Origin: Nephrocerus scutellatus
Taxonomy: Eukaryota > Arthropoda > Insecta > Diptera > Pipunculidae
Assembly (NCBI GenBank): GCA_947095585.1
Contig: OX352763.1
Coordinates: 21,811,462-21,875,461 of the forward strand
DNA length: 64,000 bases
Reading direction: 5' to 3'
The notes under the pieces are model-generated. The model saw nothing but the letters and a program-made list of their open reading frames with translations. It ran no database searches and was not told where the DNA came from. Shown here in pieces: positions 58,266 through 64,000 of the stretch (position 1 is its first letter; each line of letters opens with the position of its first letter). The translations under genes were made by a program, and so were the position numbers.

Positions 58266-58419
58266 TGGACAAATTAAAATCAAAATCATGATCCGTGAAG
58301 GGGTTTTGAAGAAAATTCAGCGTTTTACCAGAAAAGTTAGAAAAAATATAATCAAGAAGTCTTTCTCTTGTATCACAAAACAAAAATATTATTGTTAATC
58401 GGAAACGTCTTTGCCCCAC

Positions 58420-58560
58420 AGTGCTCCACAGCAGATGACTAATAATCCAAAGTTATTCGAAAATTAGATTTGTTCACAGTGCTTCATAACTAATCACAAT
58501 ACCTAATCGAAAATGTGGTTGCTCCACAGTGCTTCACAACTAATGGTTCTTCACTTGAAA
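58420..58560 (+). repeat. Short tandem repeat, about 56-bp unit
   Basis: Two and a half units sharing CACAGTGCTTCACAACTAAT and CGAAAATNTGNTTG, at about 58420, 58477 and 58531. Confidence 0.7.
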
Positions 58561-60046
58561 ACTCCATTCCATGAGCGCGGTGAATAAAAATTTCTTTATT
58601 TTGTTGTTGTTGCATTCTCTTGACTTAATCTGCGTCTAACAAAAACCTTTTCTTTCGCGCTTTCCCTTTTACTTTCACGTACATAGGAAGAAAGGGAGCA
58701 GTACCCATATTGGAAAAAAAATCCTTTTCTTGATGCATATCGCCATCGCCATCGCCTTCGTCCTGATGGTTTTTCAGAGAGCTCACATTTTTTCGCGACG
58801 TTTGTGACGATGGTCGACAATAGGGTAACACACACACAGGCACATAGGAAGAATAATTTCGAAAAACCAGCAGCAATGTAACCATCGGAAGAAACAACAC
58901 AACAACAACAACAACCGAATCGTCTGTGCCTGCTTGTCTCATCATCATCATCAGCTGAGCCGGCAAATATGCGGTGGCGGTGGTGGTTGTCGTGATGTTC
59001 GTAGTGAGGATGACAACAACAACGGTAGGTTGCAGGGGAATAATTTTATATTTTTTACGCTGACTTATCGATCGATGTCTGGAAGTCTGGATAAATTCCT
59101 TCATCGCGCGGGGGAAGTAAAATACGCTGGGGAACAACAAGCTGCAATACAATAACCAACAAAAAAAAAAAGGAGAAGCAAGGACAAGCTACAACCAACA
59201 CAACATATGAAGCAGCAGAAGCACAAACAGCACAACAGTGGTGTAACCGAGCAGAGTCAGCTCTTATCAAAGAAATTGTGGAATGGGTGTCCTTTCGCTT
59301 TTCTTGGTTCCCATTGAAAAATGCACAGCACAGCAGGAACGCCATCTTCCGACTGGTAGAGGTAGTGTGAATTGGTTTATGACAAGTGTCCTTCCTTCCC
59401 TCGCACAATTGTCCAGGTATTGAGTGGTGCGAGAGTGCCTTTCCCAACCACCACCATGCAACTAAGGCGACAATAAAGGTGGCGGTGTCTACAAGGAGCC
59501 ACCACAAGTCTTCCTATAGGGGTAGTAGTGTCTGTCTGTATGTCTAGCAAATGACTTTTGCTTTTCGTTTGTTGTTTTTTTTGTTTTTAACGACAGGATA
59601 TCCCACCCCACCCATCTCATAAGATCTGTGGCCGTGATTGCACCGCAATATCTACTCGTAGCTGCCGAAGATAGCGTTGCACCCGGCGTTGCATTTTTGT
59701 GAGACGTTAGCAGGAAAAATTATTATTTGGATTAAGTTTTTGGTGTTCAAGACTGCAACTTATTAGGTGTGGGTTTGTATGTGTAAGAGGAGTCCTTTAT
59801 CTTCTTGCTCCTATTCCTGGGTGGGTGTTGTATGCGGGGAATGGAGGGGAACTATAAGTCAAACTCATATCCGAAAAGCGAATTGAGAAGCTTTTCATGA
59901 TAATTATTATCTCTGACATGGAATCTTGGATATCACTTTTTTTTGTAAGTTTGATAAAGAAAGCCTCTTCTCCTTGTTTTATTTTTTTATCTGTAATATT
60001 ATCCAAGTATTGATTACAACCGGTTTTCTTTGGAAGGCTTCATGAT
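58561..60046. other. No gene recognised
   Basis: Triplet-rich DNA (CAA, CAT, GGT runs) that opens frames up to 175 codons on the minus strand (58625-59152, 59055-59507). The translations are runs of Val, Thr, Ser or His with no domain, so I do not call them genes. Confidence 0.4.
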
Positions 60047-61865
60047 GGACACTTGACGGTATACTTGGTGGAGTTCGCTGGGCAGTAAATTCCTTCGGAC
60101 CATACAAATCTCCAGGTGGAGACGGGGATATACCCGATCCTTCTAAGGCGTGGCATAAACATAATTGAAACTACACTCTTAATACTACAAAGCCAGCTAT
60201 AGCATAGAATACATTTCAAGGTGCTGGAGAGAAGTGCGAGTGATTTTCCTACCAAAAACAGGGAAGAAATTTACCGAGGATACCAGGTCTTACAGGCCAA
60301 TCAGTCTCACATCATTTTTGCTTTAAGCCATGGAGAAAATATTAGGTCAACACATAAGATCTAACATACTCCAACGAAACCATCTTAACCCCAGCCAACA
60401 TGCGTATCAGAGTGGAAAATCAACAGATACAGCACTCCATGAGTTGACATTTGAAATCAAAGATACACTTCGAAGTAAAGAAATGTTACTGTGCGCCTTT
60501 ATTGACATTGAAGGCGCTTCGAAGCAATTTAAATACAAGCTAGGGGAATAGACTCCTCAATCATAGAATGGGTCATGAGCTAGCTAAAAGGTAGGAAAAT
60601 TCGAGCCTCGTTCGGTGACGAAATCATCACAGTAGCGGCAACCAGAGGCTGTCCACAAGGCGGAGTCCTATCGCCACTTTGGTGGCTACTGGTGATGGAC
60701 CAACTACTAGACAGGCTTTAGAATAATCTTATCACAAACATTAGCTATGAGGATGACCTAGTCCTAATGGTGCATGGTAAATTCGAGAGTACGAAAGCTC
60801 AACGCATGAAATTCACTCTCAAACTAGAAGACGAATGGTACAACAAAGAGGTCGACTTAAGTGTTAACCCAGATAAAATAGCCTGCATCGTCTTCACAAA
60901 AAGAAAGAGAGTAACCACAATTCCCACACTAAGACTACAAGGCAAAACTCTCCAAAAAATGCCGGATGCCAAATATCTGTTTGACCAAAAACTAACATGG
61001 AACTCTCATATGTCGTACATAACCAACAAAGCTAATACAGCTTTCTTCACCTGCCAACGTGGGAAATAAACGTACTATAAAGACTTGTACAACGGCAGCT
61101 CTTGAAAAGCTTCTGGGACTTCAACCACTTCACTTATACATCAAAAGCGAGCCTGACTCGGGATTCATTACACTTATGTAACTAAGCAAATTAAAGCTAA
61201 TAGGACATTGCATCATGCAACCATTATTACCAAAGTCAACATAGATAGCGGAATTGTCCTCCAATCAGACTCAATGGTAAAAACAACTAATTTCCAAAGG
61301 AACTTCTCAATAAGAGTACCAAAACCAAATCAAGCTGAAAATATCATAAACAACCTTCCCCATGATGCATCTATCCATCTATCTGGTATACAGATGGATC
61401 CAAAACAGATATATTGATGGGAGCAGGAGTTTTTGGGCCCAGAACCACAATGAAAACCCTTAGGAAAATCGCCAACCGTTTTCCAGGCAGAAACAACAAC
61501 AATTGAACCTGCACCATAGAATGTATTGAAAGAAGATTCAGAAGAACCGAGATCTACATGATCTGTGATACATGATCTGTGACACAGCAAGGCCCAAACG
61601 GACCGCTACCGCTTTTGCAACGAGGCAAAAGAAACTCCAGAACAGATATTCTTCTTATGTGACGCCCTCACCAGGAAAAGATTTCAATACCTCGAGGCTC
61701 AAGCAGTTCCATGGGAGAATGTCAGACCGATCGACCTGGCAGATATGATGGCATTCATAAAGGAACTAAGCGACCACATAATTTTGTAAATATATGGAAG
61801 GCACAATAGATCTTAAGGTCGCAGTGCACAAGACTTCTCAGCCCACCAACAATAATAATAATAAG
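60047..61865 (+). mobile_element. LOA/I-type LINE from RT to 3' tail
   Basis: In broken frames: a SPGGDGDIPD-like block 1 (60108-60140); YRPISLTSF-like (60293-60325); PSQHAYQSGKSTDTALHEL (60382-60445) and AFIDIEGASKQF (60497-60535; motif A Asp kept); CPQGGVLSPLWWLLVMDQLLD (60649-60715, motif B); YEDDLVLMVHGKFES (60745-60790; Ala of YADD changed to Glu, both Asp kept); LSVNPDKIACIVF and DAKYLFDQKLTWNSHM (thumb); VYTDGSKTD (61387-61413, RNase H first Asp); CRFCNEAKETPEQIFFLCDAL (61614-61675, cysteine tail); and DLADMMAFIKELSD before a stop at 61788. The 3' end is a TAA-type microsatellite (about 61850-61865). Same broad group as 31187-32580 and 10210-11940, but a distinct family. Confidence 0.8.
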
Positions 61866-63334
61866 AATACGAAAAGTCTTTGAAAAATTATTGGTACAAC
61901 ACCACTCACCACCCTTTTGATAAATGTCGCAACGTCTTCCAAAAAATAAAAAAATTACTCACACAATGGAATTCGCATCGCACGCGATCCGGGAAACACT
62001 GTTTACTAAATATTCTCATACAGCGATTGCGTCTGTCCCTGCTCCAAATTAAGAAGCAAAAAAACTCCGAAAATTGACACATGTAAGCATGAATTTCACT
62101 CAGATTACAGCGGTGCTGTGTGGTGCGACGCAGCCGAATCTGGCCCAAGTCCATGCCAACAACTTACATACTCTTGAATGGCTGGCTATCCGAAACCGAA
62201 ATGACAACAACATAACATAACCACATAATGTTAAGGCATTGCTCTGGTCGGTCTGGTCTCCGGCTTCCCGGCGATCCATATCCACACCATCACACATAAT
62301 ACGAGCATATCGATGAAGTCGTTTTCTTAAATTTCAAAAATTCAAAGAACCGATGACGACTTCTTCAGAAGTAGCTCCATCATACGCGCAGCAATTACTC
62401 CAGCGTCGGCATGAAATCCGATCGCTATAAGGCTGCTACGACGCACGGACGGACGGACGGACAGACAACAACGGCGAAATTGGCGTAAATTGTTGATATC
62501 GTATACGCGACGACAAGGCGACGAATTGCATTCCTTATGCGTTGGGCATTTGGCCGTCTGTCCGGTCGTCGCACACAACGTATACACAGTCGCCAGGTTT
62601 TCGATGACAATTCGGGGAAATTAATTCAATTTTTTTGCAATATTTGCAATGCACTATTTACAATGTCGTCCCACTGTTGTTGTCCAACGGCAGTAATTAA
62701 AGAACTTTTAACTTTGGCAACTTTTGTGCGCGCTGGCAATTGGAGTGCGAAGCATAGCACAGAGCAGGAAATATTTCAATTCGTTGGTAATTGGAATAGA
62801 ATCCAATAGGTTGCCCCTTGCCTTGGCGGAAATGCTTTATGCATAAGCAATTAGTATCCAGTGTATTACGCTTTGCTAGTATATACATAATAGCTTTTCC
62901 CCAATGAATACCATTGCGTTATGTGAGCCTTTGAACAAAAAACAGAACAAGGTTTTAGACCTCAAATGCTCAAACACTTGCAGAATGAATTCAAATTTAC
63001 TCAATATAACATTTTGTTTGTATTTCAAGTGCCCTGAAGTGCCTATTACCCTAAAATCAACTGTACAGATAGTCTAATATTTCAGCAGAATGCAGATATT
63101 AGTCTAAAACAGAAGCAAAAATATCGTCAATAAATTAATCTCTTTGCAGACTCTCTACTGAGAACATCAGTCAATAGTGATGGCAACCGATCTACCGATT
63201 TTCCTTGTGCTGTGAGTGTAAGTTTGTTGACTACTTATCTTTACGAAAACTTCTGTGGCTGAGCTCTTTTGAATGAGGATAAATTTGGAGGCGGCTGTTA
63301 CTGTTACTGACTCTTTTTTGGGCTATTCCATTCT
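61866..63334. other. No gene recognised
   Basis: An ACGG tetranucleotide run lies at about 62441-62463. No coding or mobile element was recognised. Confidence 0.4.
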
Positions 63335-63615
63335 AATAAGTCGGCTGTCAGCCATCAGCAGAGTAGGGCGTATAACACAGAATGCTTCAGAAATGCATGT
63401 GGCCGTAACTATCTCTGACTGCTGGTGGAAGTGCGATCAAACTTCCAAGTGGTGGCCGCTGGTCATTTTCCTCCAATACAGGAAAAGCGAAATGATCGGG
63501 CTAGTCCCTTCAAAGTATGGTTGGCACGAGGCCAATAAACTCGCCCGTAAAAAAAAACCCAGGAGGCCAGGACCAGACACCGGTTGTGGAGCCAAATATG
63601 ATGATGATGATGCTT
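63335..63615 (+). mobile_element. Minimal RTE derivative: 5' UTR joined to 3' terminus
   Basis: 63335-63540 matches the RTE 5' UTR at 48935-49150 (CTGTCAGCCATCAGCAGAGT, GTGGCCGTAACTATCTCTGA, GAAATGATCGGGCTAGT); 63560-63598 is the last ~40 bases of the 3' end (CAGGACCAGACACCGGTTGT then GGAGCCAAATATG) followed by an ATG microsatellite to about 63613. Everything between is gone. The 150-codon open frame across it (63273-63725) is therefore untranslated-region sequence, not a gene. The size (about 280 bp) and structure are those of a LINE-derived SINE-like element. Confidence 0.8.
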
Positions 63616-64000
63616 ATAAGTCAGAGAGTTTGGCCGACCTTAGGAACAAAATCGAAAGTGAAATTGTCGGCATATCATGTGATTTTTGTGATAATATCAT
63701 TTCACACGCCCATAGACGAAAGTGACTGTTTCGTATGCTATAAACTAGCCTCGAAAGTAGCCCATAACAACACTAGTTATGTTATGATACAAACGTCTTT
63801 TGTTATTTACTACAATCTCGGCGAACACATTGCGCATGAGCAAGAATTCTCTTTTGTTTGTCGTTTGTGATTTCTGCTTCTCTCTCGATTTAGCAAAAAA
63901 CCGGTTTGGACGCGTGAAAAACAGCGTACACGACTCGCAGAAAAGGTGCTCCACTTTCCACTTTCCTTGCTCGTTCTGTAAAATACTATATCGGAACTGC
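63616..64000. other. No gene recognised
   Basis: Unassigned sequence up to the window end. Confidence 0.4.

Noticed and set aside
58625..59507. Long minus-strand frames of 150-175 codons
   Set aside because: Their translations are driven by CAA/CAT/GGT triplet runs (Val-, Thr- and His-rich tracts) and show no domain.
63273..63725. A 150-codon gene
   Set aside because: The frame runs through the 5' UTR and 3' end of an RTE derivative and is paralleled by the non-coding RTE 5' UTR at 48935-49150.

Overview
This window looks like repeat-rich, AT-rich nuclear DNA from an insect, most likely a higher fly (Diptera). The evidence is the mix of transposon families: RTE-, CR1/Jockey-, LOA/I- and R1-type non-LTR retrotransposons, Tc1/mariner elements with a D-D-41-D catalytic spacing (the layout of the rosa lineage, first described from tephritid fruit flies), non-autonomous Helitron-like elements, a tRNA-derived SINE and several minisatellites. 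A tephritid-like fly is my best guess, but this is inference from element types; no host gene was available to place the species. I found no host protein-coding gene, rRNA gene, tRNA gene or CRISPR array that I can defend. Most open frames are degraded transposon parts or low-complexity artefacts.

Layout. 1-2,050: unassigned low-complexity DNA. 2,060-8,420: two copies of one CR1/Jockey-like LINE, one old and broken by an RTE tail, the other nearly full through RT with a poly(A) tail; RNase H and RT scraps and a Helitron-like element lie between them. 10,210-13,300: a minus-strand LOA/I-type LINE, an RTE 3' end and a mariner remnant. 15,620-18,370: a SINE, a minus-strand LINE tail and a composite Helitron-like segment holding a tandem array of a reverse-transcriptase motif, itself hit by a second SINE. 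19,970-22,830: a LINE RT fragment between direct repeats, a second copy of the RT-motif array, and a palindrome-rich foldback relative. 23,750-28,501: RTE and other LINE fragments, one RTE tail cleanly interrupted by a deleted DD41D mariner. 28,824-29,355: a foldback structure of near-identical inverted arms built from a 14-bp palindrome. 30,440-35,560: Helitron-like, LOA-like and R1-like remnants. 37,200-39,900: a minisatellite, LINE and mariner fragments and a 130-160-bp satellite. 43,330-45,550: a CT-rich satellite, a Helitron-like element of five tandem units and an ATC microsatellite. 46,290-50,700: mariner, LINE and an internally deleted RTE. 53,566-54,925: a Helitron-like element with clean ends and a 9-bp minisatellite. 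57,000-58,570: a mariner fragment abutting an RTE. 60,047-61,865: a LOA-type LINE. 63,335-63,615: a tiny RTE derivative made only of its two ends.

No element here appears able to move by itself: every RT or transposase reading frame has stops, frameshifts, catalytic-residue changes or large deletions. The main interest is structural: (i) a reverse-transcriptase motif amplified into a tandem array at two loci; (ii) the palindrome-built foldback element; (iii) Helitron-like elements whose 3' terminator is tandemly repeated; (iv) a mariner nested in an RTE with its empty site still readable; (v) RTE derivatives with both ends but no middle. All alignments were made by eye within the window; element boundaries are approximate except where terminal signatures are stated.
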